Under the pieces are notes generated by a model. It worked only from the letters and a program-made list of their open reading frames with translations. It made no database searches and was not told the DNA's origin. Below, one piece after another: positions 40,163 to 49,775 of a stretch of 64,000 nucleotides of DNA. This DNA comes from Verticiella sediminum (lineage in GTDB: Bacteria; Pseudomonadota; Gammaproteobacteria; Burkholderiales; Burkholderiaceae_B): the NCBI RefSeq assembly GCF_007558815.1, contig NZ_VLTJ01000039.1, forward strand, positions 558,001 through 622,000, written 5' to 3'. A program made the translations under genes and the position numbers. Each line of letters starts with the position of its first letter. Within the stretch, counting starts at the first letter, position 1.

Positions 40163-42049
40163 ATGACTACTGATTTGCTGGACCGCATCCAGTCGCCGGC
40201 GGACGTGCGCCGACTGACGCGCGGACAACTCGACACGCTGGCCGGCGAGCTGCGCAGCTTCGTGCTCGACTCCGTATCCCGCACCGGCGGGCACCTGTCC
40301 TCCAACCTGGGCACGGTCGAGCTGACCATCGCCTTGCACCATGTCTTCGACACGCCGCACGACCGCATCGTGTGGGATGTCGGTCACCAGACGTATCCGC
40401 ACAAGATCCTGACCGGACGGCGCGACGCCATGGCGACGCTGCGCCAGGCCGGCGGCATCTCGGGCTTTCCCAAGCGTTCGGAATCCGAGTACGACGCCTT
40501 CGGCACCGCGCATTCGTCCACCTCGATCTCGGCCGCGCTCGGCATGGCCGTGGCCTCGCGCAACGCGGGCGTCAAGCGCAAGCACATCGCCGTGATCGGC
40601 GATGGCGCGATGACGGCCGGCATGGCTTTCGAGGCGCTCAACAACGGCGGCGTGACGCCGGACATCGACCTGCTCGTCATCCTGAACGACAACGACATGT
40701 CGATCTCGCCTCCCGTGGGCGCGCTCAACCGCTACCTGACGCGGTTGATGTCCGGCTCGTTCTACGCGGCCGCGCGCAACATGGGCAAGGCGGTGCTGCA
40801 GCACATGCCCTCGCCGGTGCTCGAGATCGCGCGGCGGGTGGAGAACCATGCCAAGGGCATGGTCGGGCCGGCCACGCTGTTCGAGGAGATGGGGTTTCAT
40901 TATTTCGGCCCGATCGACGGTCATGACCTGGATGCACTGCTGCCCACGCTGCAGAACCTGCGCAACCAGACCGGGCCGTTGTTCCTGCACGTGGTCACGC
41001 GCAAGGGCCAGGGCTACAAGCTCGCCGAAGCCGACCCCGTGCTCTACCACGGTCCCGGCAAGTTCGACCCCGCGGTGGGCATCCGTCCGGCCAGCAAGCC
41101 GGCGCGCCAGACCTTCACCCAGGTGTTCGGCAACTGGCTGTGCGACATGGGCGCGGCCGATGCGCGCCTGGTCGGTGTCACGCCCGCCATGCGCGAGGGC
41201 AGCGGCCTGGTCGAGTTCGAGAAGCGCTTTCCCGGGCGCTACTTCGACGTCGGCATCGCCGAGCAGCACGCCGTGACCTTTGCCGCGGGCCTGGCCTGCG
41301 AGGGCCAGAAGCCGGTCGTGGCGATCTATTCGACCTTCCTGCAGCGCGCCTACGATCAACTGATCCACGACGTGGCGCTGCAGAACCTGGACGTCACCTT
41401 CGCCCTGGACCGCGCCGGGCTGGTCGGCGCGGACGGCGCCACGCACGCGGGCAACTACGACATCGCCTTCACCCGCTGTATTCCGAACATGGTGGTGGCC
41501 ACGCCGTCCGACGAGGCGGAGTGCCGGCTGCTGCTCAGCACCTGCTACCAGCATCCGGGGCCGGCCACCGTGCGCTATCCGCGCGGTAGCGGCGCCGGGG
41601 TGGCCGCGGGCGACGGTCTGGCCACCGTCCCGCTCGGCAAGGCGGTGCTGCGCCGCGAGGGCGGCAAGGTGGCGCTGCTGGTCTTCGGCACGCTGCTGCC
41701 GGCGGCCATGGCGGCGGCGCAGGCGCTGGACGCCACGGTGCTCGACATGCGCTTCGTCAAGCCCATCGACCGCGAGGCCATCCTGCGGGCCGCGGCCGCG
41801 CATGCTGCGCTGGTCACGGTCGAGGAGGGCTGCATCATGGGCGGTGCCGGCAGCGCCGTCGGCGAAGTTCTCGGCGAGGCCGGTGTGGTGCTGCCGCTGC
41901 TGCAGCTCGGCCTGCCGGACCGGTTCATCGACCATGGCGACCAGGCCACGCTGCTTGCCGGCCTGGGGCTGGACGCCACCGGCATCGAGCGCGCGATACG
42001 ACAGCGTTTCGGCGATCTCTACGCTCGTCCCGACGTGGCCGCGGCTTGA
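40163..42049 (+). CDS. dxs: 1-deoxy-D-xylulose-5-phosphate synthase
   Basis: This 628-residue thiamine-diphosphate enzyme starts the MEP isoprenoid pathway by joining pyruvate and glyceraldehyde 3-phosphate. [17 protein letters not shown] and the cofactor motif [16 protein letters not shown] are complete, and the transketolase central and C-terminal domains follow ([13 protein letters not shown], then [12 protein letters not shown]). It begins 44 bases after ispA and forms an operon with it, matching supply of IPP with its use. Confidence 0.97.
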   Translation: MTTDLLDRIQSPADVRRLTRGQLDTLAGELRSFVLDSVSRTGGHLSSNLGTVELTIALHHVFDTPHDRIVWDVGHQTYPHKILTGRRDAMATLRQAGGISGFPKRSESEYDAFGTAHSSTSISAALGMAVASRNAGVKRKHIAVIGDGAMTAGMAFEALNNGGVTPDIDLLVILNDNDMSISPPVGALNRYLTRLMSGSFYAAARNMGKAVLQHMPSPVLEIARRVENHAKGMVGPATLFEEMGFHYFGPIDGHDLDALLPTLQNLRNQTGPLFLHVVTRKGQGYKLAEADPVLYHGPGKFDPAVGIRPASKPARQTFTQVFGNWLCDMGAADARLVGVTPAMREGSGLVEFEKRFPGRYFDVGIAEQHAVTFAAGLACEGQKPVVAIYSTFLQRAYDQLIHDVALQNLDVTFALDRAGLVGADGATHAGNYDIAFTRCIPNMVVATPSDEAECRLLLSTCYQHPGPATVRYPRGSGAGVAAGDGLATVPLGKAVLRREGGKVALLVFGTLLPAAMAAAQALDATVLDMRFVKPIDREAILRAAAAHAALVTVEEGCIMGGAGSAVGEVLGEAGVVLPLLQLGLPDRFIDHGDQATLLAGLGLDATGIERAIRQRFGDLYARPDVAAA

Positions 42050-42101
42050 ACGTCCCGTCAGGGGGCTGTCGTTTTGCCCAGGTGATACTATCGGAACGAT
42101 A

Positions 42102-42115
42102 GGTAATACCTTACC
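42102..42115. promoter_or_regulatory. inverted repeat upstream of folE2
   Basis: GGTAA-TACC-TTACC lies 54 bases upstream of folE2 in a short AT-rich promoter-like region (42080-42120). folE2 is Zur-regulated in many bacteria, but this sequence does not look like the zrgA box, so its regulator is unclear. Confidence 0.35.
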
Positions 42116-42169
42116 AATACAGTCGGGATTCGGGTCATAATGCTGCCTGGTCCCGCTTTTCAGATTGCC

Positions 42170-42973
42170 ATGAACTCTCCTCTCGATTCCGCGCTGGCGA
42201 TGCCCGATGTGCAGTCCAGCTACGACCCCCGCCAGATCGCGATCCAACGCGTGGGCATTCGCGGCGTCAGGCACCCCTTCATCGTCGCGGGCGAGGATGG
42301 CGAAGCCATGCCCACCGTGGCCGATTGGACGCTGACGGTCGCGCTGCCTGCAGATCAGAAGGGAACGCACATGTCGCGTTTCGTGGCCTTGCTCGAGAAG
42401 CATCGCCGCACGCCGGCCGACCTGGACGGGTTCTCGGCCATGGCGGCCGAGATGCTCGGGCTGCTCAATGCGCAGCGGGGCGAACTGATCGCGAGCTTTC
42501 CGTATTTCATCAACAAGACGGCGCCCATCTCGGGCGTGCAGAGTCTGCTCGACTACGCAGTCACCTGGACCGCGCGCGCCACCACCGGCGGCGTGCAGCG
42601 TGAAGTCAAGGTCGTCGTGCCGGTGACCAGCCTGTGCCCCTGCTCCAAGACCATCTCGCAGTACGGCGCGCACAACCAGCGTTCGCACGTCACGGTGGCC
42701 GTGGTGCTGGAAGAGGGCGAGGCTTTCTCGATGGACGGCCTCATCCGCGCCATCGAGAGCGAGGGCTCGTGCGAGCTCTGGGGCCTGCTCAAGCGCACCG
42801 ACGAGAAGTTCGTCACCGAGCATGCCTACGACAACCCCAAGTTCGTCGAGGATCTGGTGCGCGATGTCGCCGCGCGGATCGCGATCCATCCGGGCGTGGC
42901 GAGCTACGTGGTCGAAGCCGAGAACTTCGAGTCGATCCACAACCACTCGGCCTACGCCGTCGTCGAAGGCTGA
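42170..42973 (+). CDS. folE2: GTP cyclohydrolase FolE2
   Basis: This 267-residue GTP cyclohydrolase IB makes dihydroneopterin triphosphate, the first step of folate synthesis, without requiring zinc. The catalytic cysteine is C156 in LCPCSK, with [10 protein letters not shown] and the late NHSAYAVV segments as in FolE2. No zinc-dependent FolE is visible in the window. I start at the ATG at 42170, where the family sequence begins. A terminator follows at 43021. Confidence 0.95.
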   Translation: MNSPLDSALAMPDVQSSYDPRQIAIQRVGIRGVRHPFIVAGEDGEAMPTVADWTLTVALPADQKGTHMSRFVALLEKHRRTPADLDGFSAMAAEMLGLLNAQRGELIASFPYFINKTAPISGVQSLLDYAVTWTARATTGGVQREVKVVVPVTSLCPCSKTISQYGAHNQRSHVTVAVVLEEGEAFSMDGLIRAIESEGSCELWGLLKRTDEKFVTEHAYDNPKFVEDLVRDVAARIAIHPGVASYVVEAENFESIHNHSAYAVVEG

Positions 42974-43020
42974 GCCACCGGACATCGCAGCCGTCCCTGG
43001 TGTATGCCAGGGCGCCGTCC

Positions 43021-43051
43021 AGACCCCGCGTGCCCACGGCGCGCGGGGTCT
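43021..43051 (+). terminator. terminator after folE2
   Basis: AGACCCCGCG and CGCGGGGTCT form a perfect 10-base-pair stem, followed by TCGTTCATT. It lies 47 bases past the folE2 stop and just beyond the convergent LysR stop, and may serve both strands. Confidence 0.65.
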
Positions 43052-43055
43052 TCGT

Positions 43056-43943
43056 TCATTTGCGCCCGCGTTGCGCCGCCGCGGCCTGCGCGTCGATGCA
43101 GGCGATCAGCGAGGCCAGTGCGCCCGCCGGTGCGGGGTGCGTGCGAAACACCAAGCCCAGGTCGCGATGGAATGTCTGCTCGCCCAGGTCGAGCGCGCGT
43201 ACGCGGCGCGGCCAGGCCCCGTGCATCACCGGCTCGGGCATGAGGGCGACGCCCACGCCGTCGGCCACCAGCCGCACGATGGCCTCGAGCTCGTCGGCTT
43301 CGCACACCTCGTGCGGGCGCAACTGGCGCTCGCGCAGAAAGCGCTCGACCTGCCGGCCGCCGAACGAGGTCCGCTCATAGCGCACGAAAGGCTGGGTGGC
43401 GAGCAGTTCGGCCCAGTCCGCGCCGGGCGTCGTGCGCGGCACCAGCAGGCGAAAGGGCTCGCGCACCAGCGTGCTCCAGTGCAGGTCGCTGTGCAGGCCG
43501 AAGGGCGGGCGGATGACCACGGCCAGATCCAGTTCGCCCGCATCGACCCGGTTGACCAGGTCGATCGATACGCCCGGCACGATGCGCGTGTGCGCGTTCG
43601 GGTGCTCGCGGTGAAAGCGCGCGAGCGCGTCGGGCAGCAGTGTGCGCTGGATCGACGCGATCGCCCCGAGCTGGATGCGCGTCACGCCGGCCTCGGCCGT
43701 GCCCGCCGAACCGAGCTGCTCGTAGAGGGCGAGCAGCTCCTGGGCCTGCGCCAGCACCTGCGTGCCGCGGGCCGTGAGCTGCGCCGCCCGGCCGTGCTTC
43801 TCGAACAGGGCGAAGCCCAGGCCTTCCTCGAGCCGCCGCATCTGGGCGCTCACCGCCGCCTGGGTCAGGCCGACCTTGGCGCCGGCCCGCGCGAAGGTAC
43901 CTTCGCGGGCCACGGCGAGGAGGGTGCGCAGTTCACGGATCAT
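43056..43943 (-). CDS. LysR family regulator
   Basis: This 295-residue LysR regulator has the N-terminal winged helix (FARAGAKVGLTQAAVSAQMRRLEE, region 18-40) and a substrate-binding domain with IQLGAIASIQRTLLPDALARF and RIVPGVSIDLVNRVDAGELDLAVV. It is divergent from the VOC gene at 44076, with a 132-base AT-rich region between them that carries a 38-base inverted repeat, so it probably controls that gene and itself. The inducer is unknown. Confidence 0.9.
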   Translation of the reverse strand: MIRELRTLLAVAREGTFARAGAKVGLTQAAVSAQMRRLEEGLGFALFEKHGRAAQLTARGTQVLAQAQELLALYEQLGSAGTAEAGVTRIQLGAIASIQRTLLPDALARFHREHPNAHTRIVPGVSIDLVNRVDAGELDLAVVIRPPFGLHSDLHWSTLVREPFRLLVPRTTPGADWAELLATQPFVRYERTSFGGRQVERFLRERQLRPHEVCEADELEAIVRLVADGVGVALMPEPVMHGAWPRRVRALDLGEQTFHRDLGLVFRTHPAPAGALASLIACIDAQAAAAQRGRK

Positions 43944-43945
43944 GG

Positions 43946-43983
43946 ATCAATAATTTTTGTGTTTTCGAAAAATATATATTGAT
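43946..43983. promoter_or_regulatory. 38-base inverted repeat, LysR operator candidate
   Basis: ATCAATA at 43946-43952 is mirrored by TATTGAT at 43977-43983 around an AT-rich core with TTTTT and AAAAA. The region is markedly AT-rich for this genome and lies directly upstream of the LysR gene, as expected for an autoregulatory operator. Confidence 0.55.
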
Positions 43984-44075
43984 TTTATTTTGATTTGGAC
44001 CGTACTACCATGTCGTCCATCCACCTGTGGCGCTGGCTGGCGCTGCGGGGCCGACCTCGATACGGAGCCTACGCC

Positions 44076-44501
44076 ATGAGTCTGTCGCCTTTTCACCTTG
44101 CCATCCCGGTCTACGACCTGCCCGCCGCGCGCCGCTTCTACGGCGAAGTGTTCGGCCTGGCGGAGGGGCGTTCGAGCCAGCAGTGGGTGGATTTCGATTT
44201 CTTCGGCCACCAGCTCGTCATTCACGAGCATCCCAAGACCGCCTCGCAGGATCACGCGCACACCAACCCGGTGGACGGCCATGACGTGCCGGTGCCGCAT
44301 TTCGGCGTGGTGCTGGGCTGGGAGGCGTGGGAAGCCCTGGCCGAGCGGCTGAAGTCCTTCGACACCAAGTTCGTGATCGAACCCTATGTGCGCTTCCAGG
44401 GCCAGGTTGGCGAACAGGCCACCATGTTCCTGCTCGACCCCTGTGGCAACGCGCTGGAGTTCAAGGCCTTCAAGGACCTCGGGCAGCTCTTCGCGAAGTG
44501 A
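44076..44501 (+). CDS. VOC-family (glyoxalase/dioxygenase fold) protein
   Basis: This 141-residue protein has the vicinal-oxygen-chelate fold: [25 protein letters not shown] at the start, VPHFGVVL in the middle and [15 protein letters not shown] at the end. Candidate metal ligands are the histidine of FHLAI, the histidine of PHFGV and the glutamate of LEFK, so a metal-dependent lyase, isomerase or dioxygenase is possible. GGAG lies 9 bases before the ATG. It is divergent from the LysR gene. Confidence 0.85.
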   Translation: MSLSPFHLAIPVYDLPAARRFYGEVFGLAEGRSSQQWVDFDFFGHQLVIHEHPKTASQDHAHTNPVDGHDVPVPHFGVVLGWEAWEALAERLKSFDTKFVIEPYVRFQGQVGEQATMFLLDPCGNALEFKAFKDLGQLFAK

Positions 44502-44520
44502 GCGCGGGCGCGCGCCCGAC

Positions 44521-44555
44521 AAAACAAAACCCGCGCCGGGCAGGCCGGAGCGGGT
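44521..44555 (-). terminator. rho-independent terminator of yajQ
   Basis: On the minus strand CCCGC pairs with GCGGG around a GC-rich loop and is followed by TTTTGTTTTG. It ends the yajQ transcript 25 bases past its stop and may also end the VOC transcript. Confidence 0.7.
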
Positions 44556-44579
44556 CGGTGGCTCGGCGGGTGATCGCCT

Positions 44580-45065
44580 TCAGTCGCGGAAATTCTCGAC
44601 GGTGAGGGGAATATCCTGCACGTCCTTGCGCAGCATGGCGATGATCGACTGCAGATCGTCGCGCTTGGCGCCCTGCACGCGCACGCTGTCGCCCTGGATG
44701 CTCGCCTGGACCTTGATCTTGCTGTTCTTCACCAGGGCCACGATCTTCTTGGCATTCTCCTGGGGAATGCCGTTGCGCACGGTGAGCACCTGCTTGACCT
44801 TGTCGCCGCCGATCTTCTCGACCTTGCCGCGGTCGAGAAAGCGCACGTCCACGTTGCGGCGCGTCATCTTGTTCAAGAGGATGTCGATCACCTGGTCGAG
44901 CTGAAAGTCGCTGTCGGCGTAGGCGGTGAGTTCCTTCTCGCCCTGGTCCACGCGCGCATCCGATCCCTTGAAGTCGAAGCGGTTGCCGATCTCCTTGTTG
45001 GCCTGCTCGACCGCATTGCGCAGCTCCACCGTATCGGGCTTGCAAACGGCGTCGAATGAAGGCAT
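44580..45065 (-). CDS. yajQ: YajQ family nucleotide-binding protein
   Basis: This 161-residue protein (DUF520) is built of two RNA-recognition-motif-like halves and binds nucleotides; some members bind cyclic di-GMP and act in regulation. The N-terminus [21 protein letters not shown] (region 1-21) and the segments [13 protein letters not shown] and [21 protein letters not shown] are characteristic. AGGAG lies 6 bases before the ATG. It is divergent from murB with 56 bases between starts. Confidence 0.93.
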   Translation of the reverse strand: MPSFDAVCKPDTVELRNAVEQANKEIGNRFDFKGSDARVDQGEKELTAYADSDFQLDQVIDILLNKMTRRNVDVRFLDRGKVEKIGGDKVKQVLTVRNGIPQENAKKIVALVKNSKIKVQASIQGDSVRVQGAKRDDLQSIIAMLRKDVQDIPLTVENFRD

Positions 45066-45121
45066 GTCGTACTCCTGGAAAGCGGGTCTGTCGATCCAAA
45101 TGAGTATGACATAATTCGCGG

Positions 45122-46144
45122 GTGCCTCTTGCCGCCGTATCCCCCGCCCTCCATGATCTCTCGCGCCTGAACACGCTGGCGCTACAGGCGCATGCACGCA
45201 CGGTGGTCGCGCTGGATCGCCTGGATGCGGTGGAGCGCCTGTTCGCACAGGCGCCGGCGGCCTTCGTGCTGGGCGGCGGCAGCAATGTCGTCCTGCCCCG
45301 CGTCTTTCCGGGCACCGTGGCGCTAATACGCCTGGCCGGGATACGCCGCCTGCCGGACGATGCGGGCGACGTCATCATCGAGGCTGCCGCGGGAGAATCC
45401 TGGCATGGCTTCGTCGCGCACTGCGTCGCGCAGGGCTGGGGCGGGCTGGAGAACCTCGCGCTCATTCCCGGCACGGTGGGCGCCGCGCCCGTGCAGAACA
45501 TCGGCGCCTACGGCGTCGAAGTCTGCGAGCGCCTGGAGAGCGTGACCGCCTATGATCGCCACGCGCGCGAGTGGGTGCGGTTCACGTCCGACGCCAGCGC
45601 CTTCGCCTATCGCGACAGCCGCTTCAAGCGCGAGCCCGGACGATGGCTCATCACCGCGGTGCGCTTTCGGCTGCCGTCGGCCTGGACGCCCAGGCTGTCG
45701 TATCCCGACCTGCGCGAACGGCCCGAATGGCGCGATGGCGCCCCGACCCCGCAGGCCGTCTTCGATGCGGTTTGCGCGATCCGCCGCGCCAAGCTGCCTG
45801 ACCCCGCTCAACTGCCGAATGCCGGCAGTTTCTTCAAGAACCCCATCGTGCCCGCCGCGCTGGCCGAGCGGCTGCGTGCCCAGGCGGCGCGCATGCCTGC
45901 CTGGCCGCTGGCCGACGGCCGGGTCAAGCTCGCAGCCGGCTGGCTGATCGAACAGGCGGGCTGGAAGGGCCGCCGGCTCGGCCGGGTGGGCATGCACGAG
46001 CGCCACGCGCTGGTGCTGGTCAACTACGGCGGTGCCGAGCGGCGCGACGTGCAGGCGCTGGCCGATGCGGTCGTCGCGGACGTGGCGGCGCGCTTTGGGG
46101 TGATGCTCGAGGCCGAGCCGGTGCAGGTGCCGGCCGCCGGCTAG
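45122..46144 (+). CDS. murB: UDP-N-acetylenolpyruvoylglucosamine reductase
   Basis: This 340-residue flavoenzyme completes UDP-MurNAc for peptidoglycan. The FAD motif [30 protein letters not shown], the catalytic segment [10 protein letters not shown] and the final MLEAEPVQV are as in type I MurB. It starts at GTG 45122; no ATG fits the N-terminus ([12 protein letters not shown]). Its stop overlaps the stop of the convergent LysR gene by 3 bases. Confidence 0.95.
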   Translation: MPLAAVSPALHDLSRLNTLALQAHARTVVALDRLDAVERLFAQAPAAFVLGGGSNVVLPRVFPGTVALIRLAGIRRLPDDAGDVIIEAAAGESWHGFVAHCVAQGWGGLENLALIPGTVGAAPVQNIGAYGVEVCERLESVTAYDRHAREWVRFTSDASAFAYRDSRFKREPGRWLITAVRFRLPSAWTPRLSYPDLRERPEWRDGAPTPQAVFDAVCAIRRAKLPDPAQLPNAGSFFKNPIVPAALAERLRAQAARMPAWPLADGRVKLAAGWLIEQAGWKGRRLGRVGMHERHALVLVNYGGAERRDVQALADAVVADVAARFGVMLEAEPVQVPAAG

Positions 46145-47076
46145 GCGCGGCTTTCCGGTGCGCGCGCCGGCGCCGTCATCTCGTCGCTGAATTCTCTCGC
46201 CAATTCCAGCAGTGCATGCAAGGCCGGGTTGTCGTCGCCGTGGCGCCAGGCCAGCGAGATCTCCTGGTAGAGCGCTGGCTCGTCATGCGATAGCGGCACG
46301 TAACGCACCTTGGGATGGATCAGCGAGGCCAGGTTGCCTGGTACCAGGGCAACGCACAGGCCGGCGGCCACCACGCAGATCACGCTCGCGATCTGCGAGG
46401 CCTCCTGCTCGATGGCCGGCTGGAACCCCGCTGCGGCGCACACGGAGAGCAGTTGGGCATGCGAGGCCGGCACCTTGTCGCGCGAGAAGGCGATGAAGGC
46501 TTCGCCGGCAAGCTCCGCCACATCCAGCGAGGCACGTTGCGCGAGGCGATGCTGGGAAGGCAGCGCGGCCATCAGTTTGTGGCGCGCGAACGGCTGGGTG
46601 CATAGCTGGGGCTCGTTGCTGGGCAGCGGCGTGCGCAGCAGACCGACGTCCAGGTCTCTGCGCTTGAGCTGTTCGATCTGGTCGCGGCTGGTCATCTCGG
46701 CCAGACGCAGCCGCACGCCGGGCCGGCGGCGGCGAAAGCGAGCGACCAGATCGGGCATGAAGCCGTAGCCGACGCTGCCGATGAAGCCCATGGCCACCGC
46801 GCCCAGGGTGCCCTCGTTCGCCGAGCGCGTGCGTTCGAGCACGGCGGCTTCGTAGCGCAGCCAGTGATAGGCCTCCTGGAGAAACACCTTGCCCGCCGGG
46901 GTGAGCGCCACCGAACGCTTGTTGCGCAAGAAGAGCTGGGTACCGAGGTGGCTCTCCAGCCTTTGAATGGCCTGGCTGAGCGGAGATTGCGCAATCCCGG
47001 CGCGCTGTGCCGCGCGCGTGTAGTTGAGTTCTTCCGCAACCGCGATGAACTGGCGAAGCAGGCGGGTGTTGAGCAT
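46141..47076 (-). CDS. LysR family regulator of the second CoA-transferase operon
   Basis: This 311-residue LysR regulator has the winged helix (LNYTRAAQRAGIAQSPLSQAI, region 17-37) and the substrate domain (AMGFIGSVGYGFMPDLVARF, LLRTPLPSNEPQL). It resembles BenM/CatM-type proteins. It is divergent from the CoA-transferase gene at 47233 with 156 bases between them, the same arrangement as the LysR/CoA-transferase pair at 24672-25666. The inducer is unknown. Confidence 0.9.
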   Translation of the reverse strand: MLNTRLLRQFIAVAEELNYTRAAQRAGIAQSPLSQAIQRLESHLGTQLFLRNKRSVALTPAGKVFLQEAYHWLRYEAAVLERTRSANEGTLGAVAMGFIGSVGYGFMPDLVARFRRRRPGVRLRLAEMTSRDQIEQLKRRDLDVGLLRTPLPSNEPQLCTQPFARHKLMAALPSQHRLAQRASLDVAELAGEAFIAFSRDKVPASHAQLLSVCAAAGFQPAIEQEASQIASVICVVAAGLCVALVPGNLASLIHPKVRYVPLSHDEPALYQEISLAWRHGDDNPALHALLELAREFSDEMTAPARAPESRA

Positions 47077-47232
47077 GGCGGGGGCAGCGGCTGGGGTAGT
47101 GGCGGGTTACGCATGTCGCCGTGACTCGCGCCGCCCAGACTTAGATATGAATCAGCTTACAGAGCAATGAATTATATGTTGGACGGCACAAGAGCGCTTC
47201 CCTACACTGCGACCGCATCAGGAGGAGTAGCG

Positions 47233-48666
47233 ATGTCCAATCCAACGCACGACGAAACCCGCGCTCTCGAGGCGCGCGAGGCTGTGAAGGCCCTGCTGGC
47301 ACCGCATCAGGCCGTGCCCGACGAACTGCTCTCGCGACTGCGCCTGCACGGTTCGGCACAGGAATTCGACAGCCCGCACAAGCTGGTGCTGGCTTCGGCC
47401 AGCGCCGTGGGTGCGTTCGCGCTGGGCGTGGAGCAGTACTGGCGCCTGGCGGGCGGGCCCGGCCAGTCCATCGGCATCGACTGGATGCAGGCGGCGTCCG
47501 GCCTGAACCCCGGCCACTTCCAGACGCAGAGCGGCTACGCCTTGCCGGCCCTCTCGCTGCTGACCGAACTCAAGGCGGACTTCTACGAGACGGCCGACGG
47601 CAGGTGGTTCTTTCCGATCGGCTCCTATCCGCACTTGCGCGACGGCGTGCTGGAGTTGCTCGACTGCGCGAACACGCAGACGGCGCTCGCCGCCGGCATC
47701 GGCCGCTGGCGCGCCGACGACCTGGAGCAGGCGTTCGCCGAGCGCAAGCTGCCCGGCGTGTACGCGCGTTCGCAGCAGGAATGGCTGGCGCACCCGCAGG
47801 GCAGTCTGCTGGCCCAGGTTCCGCCCATCTCGCTGGAGAAGATCGGCGATTCGGCGCCCGAACCGCCCCGACTTCTCGAGCGTCCCCTGCAGGCGTTGCG
47901 CGTGCTGGACATGGGCCACGTGATCGCCGGGCCGGTGGTGGCGCGCACGCTGGCCGAGCACGGTGCCGACGTGTTGCGCATCGGCGCGCCGACCAACCAG
48001 GATCCGTTTCGCCAGACCGTGGACACCAACATCGGCAAGCGCTCGGCATTCCTGGATCTGGACGTGCCGCTCGATCACGCCAAGGTGCGTGAGCTGATGA
48101 CCGGCGCCGACGTGATCGTGCAGTCCTGGCGTCCGGGCAGTCTGGAACGGCGAGGCTTGGGCGCCGCAGATGCCGCAGCACTGCGGCCGGGCGTGATCTA
48201 CGTCAGCGTCAGCGCCTTTGGCGACGAAGGCGCGTGGCGCGAGCGCGGCGGATTCGAGCAGCTCGGTCAGGCCGTCAGTGGCGTGACGGTGCGCGAGGCC
48301 GTGGGCGGGCGACCGCGCGTGGTGCCGACCTACCTGCTGAACGACTATCTGTCGGGTTACCTCGGCGCGGCCGGCGTGATGCAGGCCCTGATGCGTCGTG
48401 CGACCGAGGGCGGCTCCTACCACGTCCGGGTCTCGCTCGCGCGCACATCGATGTGGGTGCAGGATTTGGGCCTGTTGCCGTTCGATGCCGGGCGCGGCGA
48501 GCGCCGGCACTTCGCCGACGGGCTGCGTCCCGTGCTGCAGACGCGCGAGTCCGCGTACGGTCCGCTGCGCCAGTTGCCGCCCATCGCGCAGTTCTCGCAC
48601 ACGCCGGCGCGCTGGGACCTGCCGCCCGCGCCGAACGGCGCCCATGCGCCGGCTTGGCGCTGCTGA
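47233..48666 (+). CDS. family III CoA transferase with extended N-terminal domain
   Basis: This 477-residue CoA transferase is longer than most of its family (about 400). The catalytic part starts near residue 220 (VLDMGHVIAGPVVARTLAEHG) and carries the aspartate in LLNDYLSGYLGAAG. The first 220 residues resemble a partial CaiB half (GPGQSIGIDWMQAASGLN, FETADGRWFFPIGSYPH-like), so it looks like a fused or duplicated form. AGGAGGAG lies 5 bases before the ATG at 47233. It is followed by a Bug receptor, as in the first such operon. Confidence 0.88.
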   Translation: MSNPTHDETRALEAREAVKALLAPHQAVPDELLSRLRLHGSAQEFDSPHKLVLASASAVGAFALGVEQYWRLAGGPGQSIGIDWMQAASGLNPGHFQTQSGYALPALSLLTELKADFYETADGRWFFPIGSYPHLRDGVLELLDCANTQTALAAGIGRWRADDLEQAFAERKLPGVYARSQQEWLAHPQGSLLAQVPPISLEKIGDSAPEPPRLLERPLQALRVLDMGHVIAGPVVARTLAEHGADVLRIGAPTNQDPFRQTVDTNIGKRSAFLDLDVPLDHAKVRELMTGADVIVQSWRPGSLERRGLGAADAAALRPGVIYVSVSAFGDEGAWRERGGFEQLGQAVSGVTVREAVGGRPRVVPTYLLNDYLSGYLGAAGVMQALMRRATEGGSYHVRVSLARTSMWVQDLGLLPFDAGRGERRHFADGLRPVLQTRESAYGPLRQLPPIAQFSHTPARWDLPPAPNGAHAPAWRC

Positions 48667-48718
48667 ACGCAGCCCGCACAGCCTCGCCATCCACCATCGA
48701 CAAGAAGGGAGACACATC

Positions 48719-49705
48719 ATGTCCAAACGCAGACTTGCCGCATCGCTCGCGGCGCTTTCGCTCACCGCTTCCGGCGCCGTCTGGGCACAGTCCACGGACA
48801 ACTACCCGAGCAAGCCCATCAGCCTGCTGATCGGCTTTGCGCCGGGCGGCCCCACCGACGCCATCGGCCGCGTGCTGTTTCGCAAGGTGTCGGAGCTGCT
48901 GGGCCAGCCCATCGTGATCGAGAACCGGCCGGGTGCGGGCGGCAACATCGCCGCGGCGGAGCTGCTGCGCACCGCGCCCGACGGATACAAGCTGATGTAC
49001 GGCACCTCGTCCGTGACGACCGCGCCGGCGCTGTTCTCGCGGGACGACTTGAATCCGGGCAAGGCGTTCGTCGCAGCCGGTTGCTCGGTCGCGGTCCCCC
49101 TGATCCTGCTGGTCAGCAAGAGCAACAAGGCGCCCGATGCGCGTGCCTTCTATGGCGAGATCAAGCAGGACCCGCAGCGCTACTTCATGGGCACCTCGGG
49201 CAACGGTTCGGTCGACCATCTGGTCGGCATGGAGATCGCCGACAAGCTCGACGTGAATGCCGAGACGGTGCCGTACAGCGGCAACGGACCGGCGCTGACC
49301 GACCTTGCCGGCGGCAACACGGGCTTCATGTATTCGGGTTCGTTCAACAGCGCCATGCCTTTCATCCAGAGCGGACAGGTGCGTGCGCTGGCGGTGACCT
49401 CGGCACACCGCTCCGAGGCGCTGCCGGATGTGCCCACGCTCAGCGAGAGCGTACCCGGGCTCGAATCGTTCGACGCCGGCACCTGGCAGGTGCTGCTGGC
49501 TCCCAAGGGAACGCCGACGCCGATACTGCACAAGCTGAACGACGCGCTGCAGACTGCGCTCAAGGATCCGGACGTGCTCACCAGCTTGCGTTTCCAGGGT
49601 GCGGAGGCCATGGACATGACGCCGGAGCAATGCCAGCAGTATGTCGATGCCGAGTTCGTGCGCTGGACCGCGACGGTCGAACGGCTGGGACTCAAGCTGA
49701 ACTAG
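48719..49705 (+). CDS. Bug-family periplasmic solute receptor (TTT type)
   Basis: This 328-residue periplasmic receptor has a signal peptide (RRLAASLAALSLTASGAVWA) and the Bug landmarks PSKPISLLIGFAPGGPTD, VIENRPGAGGNIAAAE and VPYSGNGPALTDLAGGNTG. The third loop, usually IPYKG, is VPYSG, a change in the pocket. It captures a carboxylate, probably the acid that the CoA transferase activates. It lies 52 bases after the CoA-transferase stop; GGGAG precedes the ATG by 7 bases. Confidence 0.92.
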   Translation: MSKRRLAASLAALSLTASGAVWAQSTDNYPSKPISLLIGFAPGGPTDAIGRVLFRKVSELLGQPIVIENRPGAGGNIAAAELLRTAPDGYKLMYGTSSVTTAPALFSRDDLNPGKAFVAAGCSVAVPLILLVSKSNKAPDARAFYGEIKQDPQRYFMGTSGNGSVDHLVGMEIADKLDVNAETVPYSGNGPALTDLAGGNTGFMYSGSFNSAMPFIQSGQVRALAVTSAHRSEALPDVPTLSESVPGLESFDAGTWQVLLAPKGTPTPILHKLNDALQTALKDPDVLTSLRFQGAEAMDMTPEQCQQYVDAEFVRWTATVERLGLKLN

Positions 49706-49729
49706 GGCCTGTCGACGGGCTGTAGTTCA

Positions 49730-49752
49730 GGGCCGGCCTTCAGGACCGGCCC
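49730..49752. terminator. hairpin between convergent genes
   Basis: GGGCCGG and CCGGCCC form a 7-base-pair stem around a 9-base loop between the convergent Bug and LON-domain genes. No T-run follows on either strand. Confidence 0.4.
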
Positions 49753-49775
49753 GGGCCGCCCCCGCGCACGGGGGC

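Noticed and set aside
42080-42120. Zur box before folE2
   Set aside because: The repeat GGTAA-TACC-TTACC does not match the Zur consensus seen at zrgA.
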